Source of the DNA: an uncultured Eubacteriales bacterium
Lineage (GTDB): Bacteria > Bacillota > Clostridia > Christensenellales > Borkfalkiaceae
DNA length: 64,000 nucleotides
Direction: 5' to 3'
Assembly: GCA_905209085.1 (NCBI GenBank)
Contig: CAJLRM010000001.1
Span: 620,001-684,000 of the forward strand
Positions 42,725 to 52,235 of the stretch are shown here, piece after piece. A program made the translations under genes and the position numbers. The notes below the pieces were generated by a model. It did no database searches. It saw only the letters and a list, made by a program, of their open reading frames with translations, and was not told the DNA's origin. The number at the start of each line of letters is the position of its first letter. Positions within the stretch are counted from its first letter, which is position 1.

Positions 42725-42818
42725 CAAAAACACACGCCTCCCATCTGCGGCAAAAACACACACCTTCCCTCTGTGACAAAAACACACGCCTTCCCTCTGC
42801 GGCAAAAACACACGCCTT
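42725..42818. repeat. 26-bp tandem repeat, about 3.6 copies
   Basis: Units start at 42725, 42751, 42777 and 42803 with CAAAAACACACGCC followed by TTCCCTCTGCGG-like sequence. The period of 26 is not a multiple of three, so it is not a protein repeat. The rest of the gap (42819-43430) has no supported gene. Confidence 0.8.
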
Positions 42819-43430
42819 TCGCCTAAATTTTTCGCCGCCGCAGGGTTTAAAATTTCGCCCGACGGACGCACTTCCCCGCATGGAAGCGTTCCGCCGGTCC
42901 CCACATTGCCTTCTTTTGAAAGGGCGATTTTGTCTACACACCGATTTCTTCCCTTTTTATAACGGCGGCGAACGGTATGGACCATAAAACTTCCGCATTT
43001 TCTTAAACATCCTTTGATACCCTCTATACCCCTCCTCGTTTGATTTACTATGTCGCAACGAATTCTCTTTCGCCGCCTTGCGTTCTATAAGCTACATTTA
43101 TTTTATTCCCCGTACTTTTTCACACCAAAACGCACTTCCTCGTTTACTGTATCATAAAAGCCCTTACATTTCTTTCCCTTGCGACTCTGATAATTCAAAG
43201 GCTTTACGCCAAGTCCCCGCAAAAAGTATTCTGCGCAAAATTCGGCGGCAATCTGCCCTAAAAAGCCGGTTCTTTACCCGATTCTTTACGCAACGAATCT
43301 TGCGCTTTCTTTACCATATCCGCCCGCGTCAAAATGGCAAAGGGTAAAAAACACGTTTTCGCCGTCGGATTTTATTTGCACGCAGACAAAAAACAAAAGC
43401 GAAATTTCCCCCGCAAAAGGAGCAACTGCC

Positions 43431-43825
43431 ATGCAAGCCTATCAATTTTTAAAAGAATGCGGCACCTTTTGGGTGACGACGGTCGATAAAGGCCGTCCCG
43501 CCTCCCGACCTTTCGGAGCCGTGATGGAACGCGGCGGCGAATTGTATATATCTCCACCTCCGCCACAAAAGCAGTCTATAAGCAGTTGAAAACAAATCCC
43601 GCCGTTCAGCTCACGGCGATAAAACCGGGTACGCGCGAATGGATACGCATCGACGGAGAGGCGGTAGAAACGTCCGATCTCGATGCAAAGGCGCAGATGT
43701 TAAAGGACTGCCCCCGCCTGCGCCGCTATTATTCGTCGCCCGACGCCGAGGGATTCGCGCTTTTTCGTATCGCAAAAAGCGCCGCCCTTGCGTGTACGGA
43801 GGAAGGGAAATTTCCGCTCGATTAA
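43431..43825 (+). pseudogene. Pyridoxamine 5'-phosphate oxidase-like protein, frameshifted in a TA repeat
   Basis: A good start (AAAAGGAGCAACTGCC-ATG) opens MQAYQFLKECGTFWVTTVDKGRPASRPFGAVMERGGELYIS and then fails at a TGA 126-135 bases on. The following frame continues it perfectly: ISTSATKAVYKQLKTNPAVQLTAIKPGTREWIRIDGEAV to the stop at 43825. The shift lies at TATATA (about 43546-43551); removing one TA would restore a ~131-aa flavin-binding split-barrel protein. Either a recent inactivation, a reversible dinucleotide slippage, or an assembly error. Confidence 0.75.
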
Positions 43826-44024
43826 AAAAGTTTTTTGTTTTCCTTTGTTCGGCTCAGCCCTGCCCCCGCCATATGAAAAAAAATTTTGTCGTCCGCCCTT
43901 TCTTCTCCTTTTCGAAAAAAGCCGCTTTTTGGCTAACGGCAACTTCTTTAAGCCCCAAATTTCAAACCGATTTTCGCACCTATTAAAAATTTTATAAGCC
44001 TTATGCAGGCAAAAAGAGAAACGC

Positions 44025-44780
44025 ATGAATATCATCGACGTAACCAAAGAAAATTTGCAACAAGAACACATCTGCTGCGCCATCTCCAACAATAAAGACT
44101 GTCAGGTCGCCTCAAAAAAGCAATGGCTTTCCGAGCGTTTCGAAGACGGACTCGTCTTTAAAAAAGGGGACGTGCGCGGGAAGTGTTTTATCGAATATCT
44201 CCCCGCGGAAAAAGCCTGGGCGCCCGTCGACGCGGACGGATATACGTATATCGACTGTCTGTGGGTGGCAGGTCAATTTCAAGGCGGGGGAAACGCCCGC
44301 CTGTTATTGAGCGAATGCATCCGGGACAGCAAATCGCAAGGCAAAAAAGGAATTGTCGCCCTCTCCTCAAAAAAGAAGCGCCCTTTTCTCTCGGACGGGG
44401 GCTTTTTAAGACATTTCGGCTTTCAAACCGCCGATGAAGCCGCGCCCTATTTTGAGCTTTTGTATCTTCCCTTTTCCGAAAACGCGCCGATTCCCCGCTT
44501 TAAGCCGCACGTCAAAACGCCTCGCGCCGAGGGAACGGGTTTCCTTCTCTATTATACCCATCAATGCCCTTTTACCGCGAAATACGCGCCTTTGCTCCAA
44601 TCCATAGCGGCGGCGAAAGGGATTCCTTTCAAAGCCGTTCGATTCGAGTCCGCCGAGCAGGCACAGGCGGCGCCCACGCCCTTTACCACGTACGCCCTCT
44701 TTTATAACGGCGAGTTTCTGACTCACGAAATTTTATCCGAAAAACGTTTCGAAAAGATTTTGGAAGAAAAAGGTTTTTAA
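44025..44780 (+). CDS. GNAT acetyltransferase with a YoaP-type C-terminal domain
   Basis: 251 aa. Residues ~1-150 form a GNAT fold (YIDCLWVAGQFQGGGNARLLLSECIRDSKSQGKKGIVALSSKKKRPFLSDGGFLRHFGFQ, with the acetyl-CoA loop QGGGNA). Residues ~170-250 form the YoaP domain, a thioredoxin-like region (FLLYYTHQCPFTAKYAPLLQSIAAAKGIPFKAVRF). The lone Cys in the latter (HQCPF) rules out a CxxC disulfide. Substrate unknown. Short leader with GAGA only; low GC relative to neighbours. Confidence 0.85.
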   Translation: MNIIDVTKENLQQEHICCAISNNKDCQVASKKQWLSERFEDGLVFKKGDVRGKCFIEYLPAEKAWAPVDADGYTYIDCLWVAGQFQGGGNARLLLSECIRDSKSQGKKGIVALSSKKKRPFLSDGGFLRHFGFQTADEAAPYFELLYLPFSENAPIPRFKPHVKTPRAEGTGFLLYYTHQCPFTAKYAPLLQSIAAAKGIPFKAVRFESAEQAQAAPTPFTTYALFYNGEFLTHEILSEKRFEKILEEKGF

Positions 44781-44815
44781 AAATATTATATAAGAAATAC
44801 TTATATCAAGTATAA

Positions 44816-44843
44816 AAACGCGCTTTTGAGCGCGTTTCTTTTT
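44816..44843 (+). terminator. Intrinsic terminator of the GNAT/YoaP gene
   Basis: AAACGCGC / GCGCGTTT with a 6-base loop, followed by CTTTTT. Confidence 0.8.
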
Positions 44844-45263
44844 GTCCTTTACCTCTTCCCTGTATTACTTCAATTACGAACAAATAAAGGGGCATGAAAA
44901 ATCTAAGCGCCAATCGATTCGTTTTACTTATATATTTTCCTATCCTCCTTTTTTAAAATCGATAAAAAACGCCGACTTTTTCGCTTTAAAAAACGGCGAA
45001 GCTTTTTTCAAGAGGCTTCTCCGTTTCAATCGAGATAGATAACGGCAAAATTTGAAAAGAGCGAATCCTCTTCCCTTCGGGATGATTGACGCAGAGGGTC
45101 TGTATAACTTTGCCCTTCAAAGCGAACTTCTATTTTCCCGCGCTTTTCCCGACGAAAAACCTTTTAGCGTTTTGCCTTTTTGTGTTTTTTTACTTCTTCC
45201 AAGAAATTTTTTATAACGAACAGATGAAAAAACGGAGCAAACGAAAAAAAATCTTTATTTCCG

Positions 45264-45292
45264 TTTACTTTTTCTCGCGTTTCCTGTATAAT
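45264..45292 (+). promoter_or_regulatory. Promoter of the 85-aa gene (leaderless)
   Basis: TTTACT (45264-45269), 17-base spacer, TATAAT (45287-45292). Only six bases separate the -10 from the ATG at 45299, so the transcript should start at or within a base of the start codon. Confidence 0.65.
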
Positions 45293-45298
45293 GGAAGT

Positions 45299-45556
45299 AT
45301 GAAAATCTGGGCAAAATTAATCACCGACGGAAAAATCAAACAACAATTCGTCTACGAAAATCCCGAAAGGCTTACCTATTCGCACTTTTTCGATTATCTC
45401 ACCGACATCTGCCACGAGCTGGATATTCCCACGCCCGTACTTTTAAAAACGCATATTTTCAATTTCGCAAAATTCAATCACGTAAAATTCGTGCAGCGCG
45501 ATTTCGTCGAATCGCTCGATTACGATCAGCTCTTTCTCGAAAATATCGTCTTATAA
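45299..45556 (+). CDS. Small conserved-looking protein, 85 aa, probably leaderless
   Basis: MKIWAKLITDGKIKQQFVYENPERLTYSHFFDYLTDICHELDIPTPVLLKTHIFNFAKFNHVKFVQRDFVESLDYDQLFLENIVL: a compact alpha/beta protein with aromatic and His residues. Similar small proteins occur widely in Firmicutes without known function; that family link is from memory and not certain. The frame is open farther upstream, but the promoter lies inside that extension, so the start at 45299 is preferred. There is no ribosome binding site, consistent with a leaderless mRNA. Confidence 0.7.
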   Translation: MKIWAKLITDGKIKQQFVYENPERLTYSHFFDYLTDICHELDIPTPVLLKTHIFNFAKFNHVKFVQRDFVESLDYDQLFLENIVL

Positions 45557-46024
45557 CGAAAACTATAAGTATTGATTATATAAAACAAGCAGCTTAAACG
45601 GCGCAAAAATCGAAAAAACTCAAATCAAAAAAAGCCGCGCGACTTGCCGGGGGGACAAAAACAGATCGTTGCCGACGAAAGAACGGCGCCTGTTCGACGA
45701 AAAAGTTGTTTTTTTAAAGGGCAAATTTGCGGAGTCGTTATAAAATAAAGCCCTTACAAAAAAACAAAAAGCCGTTTTTAGGCATCGACAAACGCGGCGT
45801 CCACGGCGGAAAACAAATCGCCCTCCCTTTGAGGCGAATCCCAATCTCGCCCGCGCTCTCCCTTTGAGGTTAATCCAAATTTTGCCCGCGCTCTCCCTGT
45901 TCGTCGCCTCCGCCGGCACGCCGTCCGCAGCGAGCGCGGCCTGAACGCATAGCGCGGCGCCGCAATACAGTTTTTATTTGTCAAAAAAGAACTCTACACC
46001 ATCATTTTCCAAGGAGGCAGCCCC
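45557..46024. other. Intergenic with a 35-bp tandem repeat
   Basis: No supported gene. The tandem repeat is listed separately. The region before the Lrp gene has no clear promoter. Confidence 0.45.
45823..45897. repeat. 35-bp tandem repeat, two full copies and a partial third
   Basis: Units start at 45823, 45858 and 45893 with CTCCCTTTGAGG; both full units end in GCCCGCGCT. Several substitutions (CG/TT, C/A, C/T) differ between copies. The period is not a multiple of three. Confidence 0.75.
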
Positions 46025-46516
46025 ATGAAAACGTTAGAAAAAGAAATTCTCGATATTTTGTCCGAGGATGCGCGTTTCACGCCCAAACAGATCGCAGCGA
46101 TGCTGGGCGCGGAGGAATCGGAGATCAAAGCCGCCGTCCATTCGATGGAGGAGAGAGGACTCCTCGTCAAATATACGGCGATCATCAACAGCGAGCTTGC
46201 CGATCGCACACAGGTAGAGGCGCTCATCGAGGTCAAGGTGACGCCCAAAAAGGGAGAGGGCTTCGACTGGATGGCAAAACAGATTGCCGCCTACCCCGAA
46301 GTCAAAGGGGTGTACCTGATGAGCGGCGGCTATGACCTCGCCGTCTTTATCGAGGACGCGTCCCTGCAAAAGGTGGCGCGGTTCGTTTCGGAGCGCATTT
46401 CCACGTTCGAAGGGGTGTTGAGCACGGCGACGCATTTTATCCTGAAAAAATACAAAATCGAGGGCGCCCTCACGGAACGCGCGGACGCGGACAACCGCCT
46501 GTCCGTCCACCCGTAA
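46025..46516 (+). CDS. Lrp/AsnC-family transcriptional regulator
   Basis: 163 aa. N-terminal HTH (residues 1-55: LEKEILDILSEDARFTPKQIAAMLGAEESEIKAAVHSMEERGLLVKYTAIIN) and a RAM ligand-binding domain (~65-140: VEALIEVKVTPKKGEGFDWMAKQIAAYPEVKGVYLMSGGYDLAVFIED). AAGGAGG precedes the ATG. It starts 13 bases before an aminotransferase, so it probably senses an amino acid and controls that operon. Confidence 0.9.
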   Translation: MKTLEKEILDILSEDARFTPKQIAAMLGAEESEIKAAVHSMEERGLLVKYTAIINSELADRTQVEALIEVKVTPKKGEGFDWMAKQIAAYPEVKGVYLMSGGYDLAVFIEDASLQKVARFVSERISTFEGVLSTATHFILKKYKIEGALTERADADNRLSVHP

Positions 46517-46529
46517 GAGGAGTTTTGCC

Positions 46530-47699
46530 ATGCGCGATTTTGTCAACCGCAAATCAAAACTTTTACAGCCGAGCGGCATCCGCAAATTTTTCGACATCGT
46601 GCGCGAAACGGAAGGCGCGATTTCTCTCGGCGTGGGGGAGCCTGACTTCGTCACGCCCTGGCCCATCCGTTCGGCGGCGATCGCCTCCTTGCAGCGCGGC
46701 TATACGCAGTACACTGCCAACCGCGGCATGAGGCCCCTCTTGGAGCTGATCGCCCGTTACTTAGAAGCCCGTTTTTCCCTGTCGTTCGATCCCGCGCACA
46801 TTCTCGTCACAGTCGGCGCCAGCGAAGCCATCGATCTCACGTTGCGCGCCTGCGTGGAGCCGGGCGACGAAGTTCTCCTGCCCGACCCCTCTTACGTTTC
46901 CTACGCGCCCTGCGTGGCGTTGTCCGACGGCGTGCCCGTGAAAGTGGAATGCAGGGAAGAGGACGGATTTCGCCTGACGCCGCAGCGCTTGGAAGCGGCG
47001 ATCACCGATAAGACGAAGGCGATCATCCTCACCTATCCCAACAATCCGACGGGCGCCGTCATGGAAGAAACGGCGCTGAAACAAATCGCGGAAATCATCG
47101 AAAAGCACGATCTTCTCGTCATCTCCGACGAGATCTACGCGGAGCTTACCTACGGCGGCAGACACACCTCCCTCGCGTCGCTTCCCGGCATGAAAAAGCG
47201 CACGGCATATATCGGCGGTTTTTCCAAGGCGTTCGCCATGACGGGCTGGCGGCTGGGCTTTGTCTGCGCTCCGCCCGAGGTGGACGACGCCGTTTTCAAA
47301 ATTCATCAGTATTCCATTCTCTGCGCGCCGATCATGGCGCAATACGCCGCCGTGGAAGCGTTGAAAGACGGTTTTTCGGATAACTTTTCCGCCGTGGAAG
47401 AGATGCGCGACTCCTACGACAGGCGCCGCCGTTTCGTCCTGCAATCCTTAAAAGACACGGGCTTGCCCTGCGTGGAGCCCAAAGGCGCCTTCTATGCCTT
47501 TCCGTCCGTGGCGCCGAGCGGCTTAAACGGCGAGGACTTTGCGGAAAAGCTTTTGAAAGAGCAGAAAGTGGCGCTCGTACCCGGCAGCGCGTTCGGGGAT
47601 TTCGGCGCCCGCAACGTCCGCCTTTCCTACGCCACGGGAATGAGCGCCCTTTCCGAAGCCTTTGAACGAATTTCGAATTTTATGAATAGTATAAAATAA
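46530..47699 (+). CDS. Class I/II pyridoxal-phosphate aminotransferase
   Basis: 389 aa of the aspartate aminotransferase fold I. The PLP lysine is in GGFSKAFAMTGWRLGF; other family segments are LGVGEPDFVTPWPI, PNNPTGAVMEE, SDEIYAELTYGG and YATGMSAL. Intact throughout. Paired with an Lrp regulator, as is common for broad-specificity aromatic or branched-chain aminotransferases; the exact substrate cannot be read. GAGGAG precedes the ATG. Confidence 0.92.
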   Translation: MRDFVNRKSKLLQPSGIRKFFDIVRETEGAISLGVGEPDFVTPWPIRSAAIASLQRGYTQYTANRGMRPLLELIARYLEARFSLSFDPAHILVTVGASEAIDLTLRACVEPGDEVLLPDPSYVSYAPCVALSDGVPVKVECREEDGFRLTPQRLEAAITDKTKAIILTYPNNPTGAVMEETALKQIAEIIEKHDLLVISDEIYAELTYGGRHTSLASLPGMKKRTAYIGGFSKAFAMTGWRLGFVCAPPEVDDAVFKIHQYSILCAPIMAQYAAVEALKDGFSDNFSAVEEMRDSYDRRRRFVLQSLKDTGLPCVEPKGAFYAFPSVAPSGLNGEDFAEKLLKEQKVALVPGSAFGDFGARNVRLSYATGMSALSEAFERISNFMNSIK

Positions 47700-47889
47700 A
47701 TATGCGTTTTTTTATATTTAAAATCGACCATGTATGCGATCTGATTTTATTATTTTAATATTTATGCGTATTTCAAATCGACAAACGAAAGGGCGAAGCA
47801 TCGGGAGAAAACCGGGGTATAAAACGAAGAAAAAAGCGGGTTTTCGTCACAAATCTTTTGTTTTTTACAGGATAAGCGCGGCATTTTCA

Positions 47890-47918
47890 TTGACAAACGC
47901 GCGAAAATACAGTATAAT
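47890..47918 (+). promoter_or_regulatory. Consensus promoter of greA
   Basis: TTGACA (47890-47895), 17-base spacer, TATAAT (47913-47918), both perfect. Confidence 0.88.
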
Positions 47919-47924
47919 GAGAAC

Positions 47925-48083
47925 AACAGAAAAAATGCCGTGGCTTCCGTAAGCGAGAAGTCACGGTTGTATTTTTAACGTTCCGTAGGGCGAACGGGTT
48001 TTGGTATGGAAAAAATCCGTTTTTATCGCCCGCGGCGGCAGGGAGGCCGCGGCGGAACGGCACCATAAACGGAGGTATTTGTT
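47925..48083 (+). promoter_or_regulatory. Long structured greA leader
   Basis: About 160 bases between the promoter and greA. A stem CCGTGgCTTC / GAAGtCACGG (47939-47970), a CGTTC / GAACG hairpin and a GC-rich hairpin GCCGCGG / CCGCGGC near 48035-48052 can all form, closed by a long-range TGCCGT / ACGGCA pair. No T-run, so not a plain attenuator. No known riboswitch class recognised. Confidence 0.45.
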
Positions 48084-48551
48084 ATGGCAGATCAATTTTT
48101 TATGACACAAAAGGGATATGACGAGGCGGTGGAAAGACTGAAATTTTTGCAGACCACCAAACGGCAGGAAATCATCGAGCGCATCGCGGAAGCGCGCAGC
48201 CACGGCGACCTTTCGGAAAACGCCGAATACGACGCCGCCCGCAACGAGCAGTCCGCCAACGAGGGAGAGATCGTCGAGCTGGATTATAAGATCAAGAACG
48301 CGAAAATTATCGAAGAAAACGACGATACTTCTTTCGTTCATATCGGCTCCAAAGTCAAAGTGTACGACGCGGATTTAGAGGAATACGAAACGTATGAAAT
48401 CACGGGCACCACGGAATCGGACGCGATGAACAATAAAATTTCCAACGAATCCCCCGTCGGCGGCGCGCTCCTCAAACACAAAGTCGGGGACGAAGTCGTC
48501 ATCAACGCACCCGACGGGAGCTATAAACTCAAAGTCGTGGAAATTTCCTGA
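48084..48551 (+). CDS. greA: Transcription elongation factor GreA
   Basis: 155 aa, standard length. N-terminal coiled coil with the motif LSENAEYDAARNEQS (residues ~44-58), whose acidic tip stimulates RNA cleavage in backtracked RNA polymerase; C-terminal FKBP-like domain (GSKVKVYDADLEEYETYEI ... KISNESPVGGALLKHKVGDEV). GGAGG is 7 bases before the ATG. Confidence 0.96.
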   Translation: MADQFFMTQKGYDEAVERLKFLQTTKRQEIIERIAEARSHGDLSENAEYDAARNEQSANEGEIVELDYKIKNAKIIEENDDTSFVHIGSKVKVYDADLEEYETYEITGTTESDAMNNKISNESPVGGALLKHKVGDEVVINAPDGSYKLKVVEIS

Positions 48552-49374
48552 TCGCTATTCCACCCTTACCATAGGGGCGGGCAGTCAGGGCGGGCGGCTT
48601 TTTCCCTCGCGGCGACCAAGGATTTTCAATCCTTTTCTTGTCGGTCATAAACGGATCCGTTTCAGGAGGCAAAGGAGCGACGGGCATCTTCGGGCGTTGT
48701 AAAAACATCGTTGTAAAAACATCTCGGACGCGCCGCAAGGACATACGGCGCGAGGGACTTCCTTAAAATTCCGCGCCATAAACTTCCTTTGCAAACAATA
48801 AAAATATACGGCGAGTTTTTTCACGGTTCGCCGCAAAAAATCCTTTACGCGCAGGGAAAATCGTGACGAACGCCTTTTTAAAGCGCCTTTCCCCCTTTCG
48901 CAAAAAAATGTCGGGCGTCTTTATGGTCGGGAATACAAACGTCTTTGTGAAACGGTAAAGACACGGAAAACGCCCTTCGAGGCGTTTCGGCCATCCTCTT
49001 TTGCGAGAGGGAAAAACGGGACGAGCGTTTTTTAGAGTACGCCGCAAAACTATCTTTCGTGTAAGTCAGGCGCATAGGAGCCGCGGCGGCTTTACAAAAA
49101 CAATTTTGACAGACTTTGTCCGCTCCGCTTGAAAAAACGAATTTCTCGGGAATTTTAAAAGGTCCGTTTTTGAGTCCCCCGTCTTGCCGCCAACAACTTT
49201 TCGAAGGCGCCCGCTCCCCTTAAAAAATTCGGAAACGCTTTGAAAATTGCGATACGCGCAAAAAGGTTTTCGATTGTTCCTAAATTGCTCTTACATTGTT
49301 CTTACAATAAGCCTGTTTTATAGATATAAGAAAAACTTATTATTCATACATTACTTTTGGAAGGATTCATCATT
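48552..49374. other. 820-base gap between greA and lysS
   Basis: No supported gene. A perfect tandem duplication of CGTTGTAAAAACAT lies at about 48697-48724. Just before lysS, two TTGYTCTTACA repeats (49284-49306) precede a weak promoter-like TATAGA. No T-box was recognised. Confidence 0.45.
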
Positions 49375-50892
49375 ATGGAAGAAAAGAAAATCTCTCAGCC
49401 GGCAGTCCCGTCCGAAAACGAGGAGGAAGCGCTCATCGAGCAAGCAAAGATCCGCCGCGAAAAGCTGCAAAAATTGCAGGCGGAGGGCAAGAACCCCTAT
49501 GAAAAAGTCAAATACGAAGTGAACGCGGACTCGGAGGGCATCAAGAAGAATTTTGAAGCGTACGAAGGAAAAACGGTGTCCCTGGCGGGCAGAATGATGT
49601 CCCGCCGCATCATGGGCAAGGCCTCCTTTTCGCATATTTTTGACAAGAGCGGCTCCATTCAGATTTACGTCACCCGCCAGGATATCGGCGAGGAGAACTA
49701 TCTGTCCTATAAAAAAGACTATGACATCGGCGACATCGTGGGCTTTAAGGGCTTTGTTTTCAAGACGCAGACGGGCGAAATCACCGTTCACGTCACAGAG
49801 CTTACCATGCTCTCCAAGGCGCTCCTGCCCTTGCCCGAAAAATACAACGGACTGCAAAATCAGGACATGAAATATCGCCTGCGCCATCTCGACCTCATCA
49901 TGAACAGAGAGGTGAAAGACACGTTTGTGGCGCGCTCGAAGATTCTCAAAGAGATCCGCGCTTATCTCGACGGCAGGGGGTACCTCGAAGTGGATACGCC
50001 CGTGCTTTTGACGCTGGAAATCGGCGCGGACGCCCGCCCGTTCAAGACCCACCACAACGCGCTGGACATCGATATGTATATGCGCATCGAAACGGAGCTC
50101 TATTTAAAGCGCCTGATCGTCGGCGGCATGGACAGAGTATACGAAGTGGGCAGGATTTTCCGCAACGAGGGCATGGACGCCTTCCATAATCCCGAATTTA
50201 CTTCCATCGAAATGTATCAGGCGTACACCGATTATTTCGGCATGATGGATCTCATCGAGGATCTCTATAAAACGGTCACGCAAAAGGTCTGCGGCACGCT
50301 GGACATCACCTATCAGGGCACGCCGATCCACATGGGCGCATGGACGCGCATGACGATGGCGGAATCGGTGAAAAAATACGCGGGCGTGGATTATAACGAT
50401 TGGTCTACGGACGAAGAGGCGCGCGCGGCGGCGAAAGATAAGGGCGTGGAGCTTTCCCACGGCGACGCTTCGACGAAAGGGCACGTCCTCCTCGACTTTT
50501 TCGACGCCTTCGTCGAGGACAAGCTGGTGCAGCCCACCGTCATTTACGACTATCCCGTGGAAAATTCCCCGCTCGCCAAGCGCAAGGCTTCCGATCCCGC
50601 TTTCACCGAACGCTTCGAGTATTTCATCTGCGGACACGAATACGGAAACGCCTTCTCGGAACTCAACGATCCCATCGATCAAAAACAGCGTATGCTCTCG
50701 CAGGTGCAGGCGAAACGCGCGGCGGGAAATACGGACGCGCAGGTGGACGAGGATTTCCTAAACGCCCTCGAATACGGGCTTCCCCCCACGGGCGGCCTGG
50801 GCATGGGTCTGGACAGATTCGTCATGCTCCTCACCGACAGTTCCACGATCCGCGACGTCATTCTCTTCCCCACCATGAAGCCGAAAAAATAA
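49375..50892 (+). CDS. lysS: Lysyl-tRNA synthetase (class II)
   Basis: 505 aa. N-terminal OB-fold anticodon-binding domain (~60-165; VSLAGRMMSRRIMGKASFSHIFDKSGSIQIYV) and the class II core with motif 1 (EVDTPVLLTLEIGADARPF), motif 2 (FRNEGMDAFHNPEFTSIEMYQAY) and motif 3 (GLPPTGGLGMGLDRFVMLLTD). The start at 49375 has GGAAGGA upstream; a short upstream extension overlaps that site. Complete. Confidence 0.95.
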   Translation: MEEKKISQPAVPSENEEEALIEQAKIRREKLQKLQAEGKNPYEKVKYEVNADSEGIKKNFEAYEGKTVSLAGRMMSRRIMGKASFSHIFDKSGSIQIYVTRQDIGEENYLSYKKDYDIGDIVGFKGFVFKTQTGEITVHVTELTMLSKALLPLPEKYNGLQNQDMKYRLRHLDLIMNREVKDTFVARSKILKEIRAYLDGRGYLEVDTPVLLTLEIGADARPFKTHHNALDIDMYMRIETELYLKRLIVGGMDRVYEVGRIFRNEGMDAFHNPEFTSIEMYQAYTDYFGMMDLIEDLYKTVTQKVCGTLDITYQGTPIHMGAWTRMTMAESVKKYAGVDYNDWSTDEEARAAAKDKGVELSHGDASTKGHVLLDFFDAFVEDKLVQPTVIYDYPVENSPLAKRKASDPAFTERFEYFICGHEYGNAFSELNDPIDQKQRMLSQVQAKRAAGNTDAQVDEDFLNALEYGLPPTGGLGMGLDRFVMLLTDSSTIRDVILFPTMKPKK

Positions 50893-51203
50893 TCTCTCCT
50901 TTCGTTTGATTTTCCCGTTTTCTTTCCTTTGGAGAAAAAACAAATATAGATTTATTCCCAATATTTAGCAAAAATCAAACAGACAGGTAAGAGATAATTG
51001 TGTTTTTATTACATTTATTCACATAGTATTCAAACGGAAGGAATGCAGAGTTTAGCGCCTTTACACAAAACGGACATTAAGCGGACACAAAGCTTTTATA
51101 AAATGGAAGAAGCGAATAAAACGTTCGCCTTTTCGCGGGGGAGCGAGAGTTTAAAAGCCCGTTAAACACAAGATCGGCGGCAGAGCCGAAACAAAGGATG
51201 TCT

Positions 51204-52199
51204 ATGGATGCGAAAATCACAAAAAAGCGCCTGAATATCTTTTTATCCTATGATTGGATAAAGATTCTTCTCGCGGCGGTTGCCGCCATATTGGTGTGGA
51301 GTCTTATCTTCACCACGGCGGCGACGCGCGTCACGCAGGCGCAGAACTTCACCATTTTCAATTACACGGGAACGAAGGGCACTTCGCGCTTCAATTCGTA
51401 CTCAACTCTCCTGCGCGAAAAGAACGTCTTTTCCTACGACATTTTGGAAATTTCGAGTACGGACATCACGACGGGCGAGCAGTACAGCGAAACGCTGTTG
51501 CAGACGCGCGTGTCGACGGGCGAGGGCGACGCGCTGTTCGCGGCGAATATCAACGAGGGCGTGACGACGAAATATAAGGACGACCAAGGAAACGAGTTTG
51601 CGCCCACCTATCTCGAACAATTCCTTTACGGCTATCACACTGCCGCGGCGACGTTCGGCGAGGGCGGCTATCTCGACCAGATGGCGGATTATCTGAACGG
51701 CTATTATCAGGGCGACTATAAAACGCATACGATAGATGAACAAAAAGTGGAAACGGATTTCCGCGTCCGCATCAAGCGCCTCAACGACAAACGTTTTAAA
51801 AAGGAGTCGCAGATCCGCGAGGGACTCAAACAGGAAATACAGCGCATCGAAAGCTATAAAACGTCGCTCACGTCTTTCCTTTCCTATCTCGAAAAAGGGT
51901 ACGTCGCCTTGCAGGAAACGACGCTGTATTTGCAGGATTTAAACGGCAAGCCCCTCACCAGGACGGATTATTACAGCATCAATCTTTGCCCGAATGAAAA
52001 AATGGAAGATCTGAAAAAAGACGTTTGCTACTATAAGACAATCACGGACGAAGACGGAGAGAAAAAAATTGCTTCGGCGGAAAATGTGTGTTTGGTGCTG
52101 ATGGATCTCGCGGAGGAAAAATATTCGTACAGCCGTTTCGAAGGGCTTTCCTTTGTCAACTATCTCGTCGAAACGCACTGTTCGGACTTAAACGCATAA
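51204..52199 (+). CDS. Membrane-anchored extracytoplasmic protein of unknown function, 331 aa
   Basis: One membrane segment at residues ~17-39 (WIKILLAAVAAILVWSLIFTTA), then a large soluble outer domain with no recognised motif; a coiled coil is likely at ~175-215 (RVRIKRLNDKRFKKESQIREGLKQEIQRIESYK). Two N-terminal ATGs occur; the second (51204) is preferred since AAAGG then has six bases of spacing. Standalone transcription unit ending at a strong terminator. Possibly a lineage-specific envelope protein. Confidence 0.75.
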   Translation: MDAKITKKRLNIFLSYDWIKILLAAVAAILVWSLIFTTAATRVTQAQNFTIFNYTGTKGTSRFNSYSTLLREKNVFSYDILEISSTDITTGEQYSETLLQTRVSTGEGDALFAANINEGVTTKYKDDQGNEFAPTYLEQFLYGYHTAAATFGEGGYLDQMADYLNGYYQGDYKTHTIDEQKVETDFRVRIKRLNDKRFKKESQIREGLKQEIQRIESYKTSLTSFLSYLEKGYVALQETTLYLQDLNGKPLTRTDYYSINLCPNEKMEDLKKDVCYYKTITDEDGEKKIASAENVCLVLMDLAEEKYSYSRFEGLSFVNYLVETHCSDLNA

Positions 52200-52210
52200 A
52201 CAACGCCAGA

Positions 52211-52235
52211 AGCCACCGTCAATCGGTGGCTTTTT
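52211..52235 (+). terminator. Intrinsic terminator of the 331-aa gene
   Basis: AGCCACCG / CGGTGGCT with a 5-base loop, followed by five Ts; begins 12 bases after the stop. Confidence 0.9.

Noticed and set aside
42721..42987. 88-codon frame across the 26-bp tandem repeat
   Set aside because: Repeat period is not a multiple of three, the frame has no ribosome binding site, and the peptide is not repeat-conserved.
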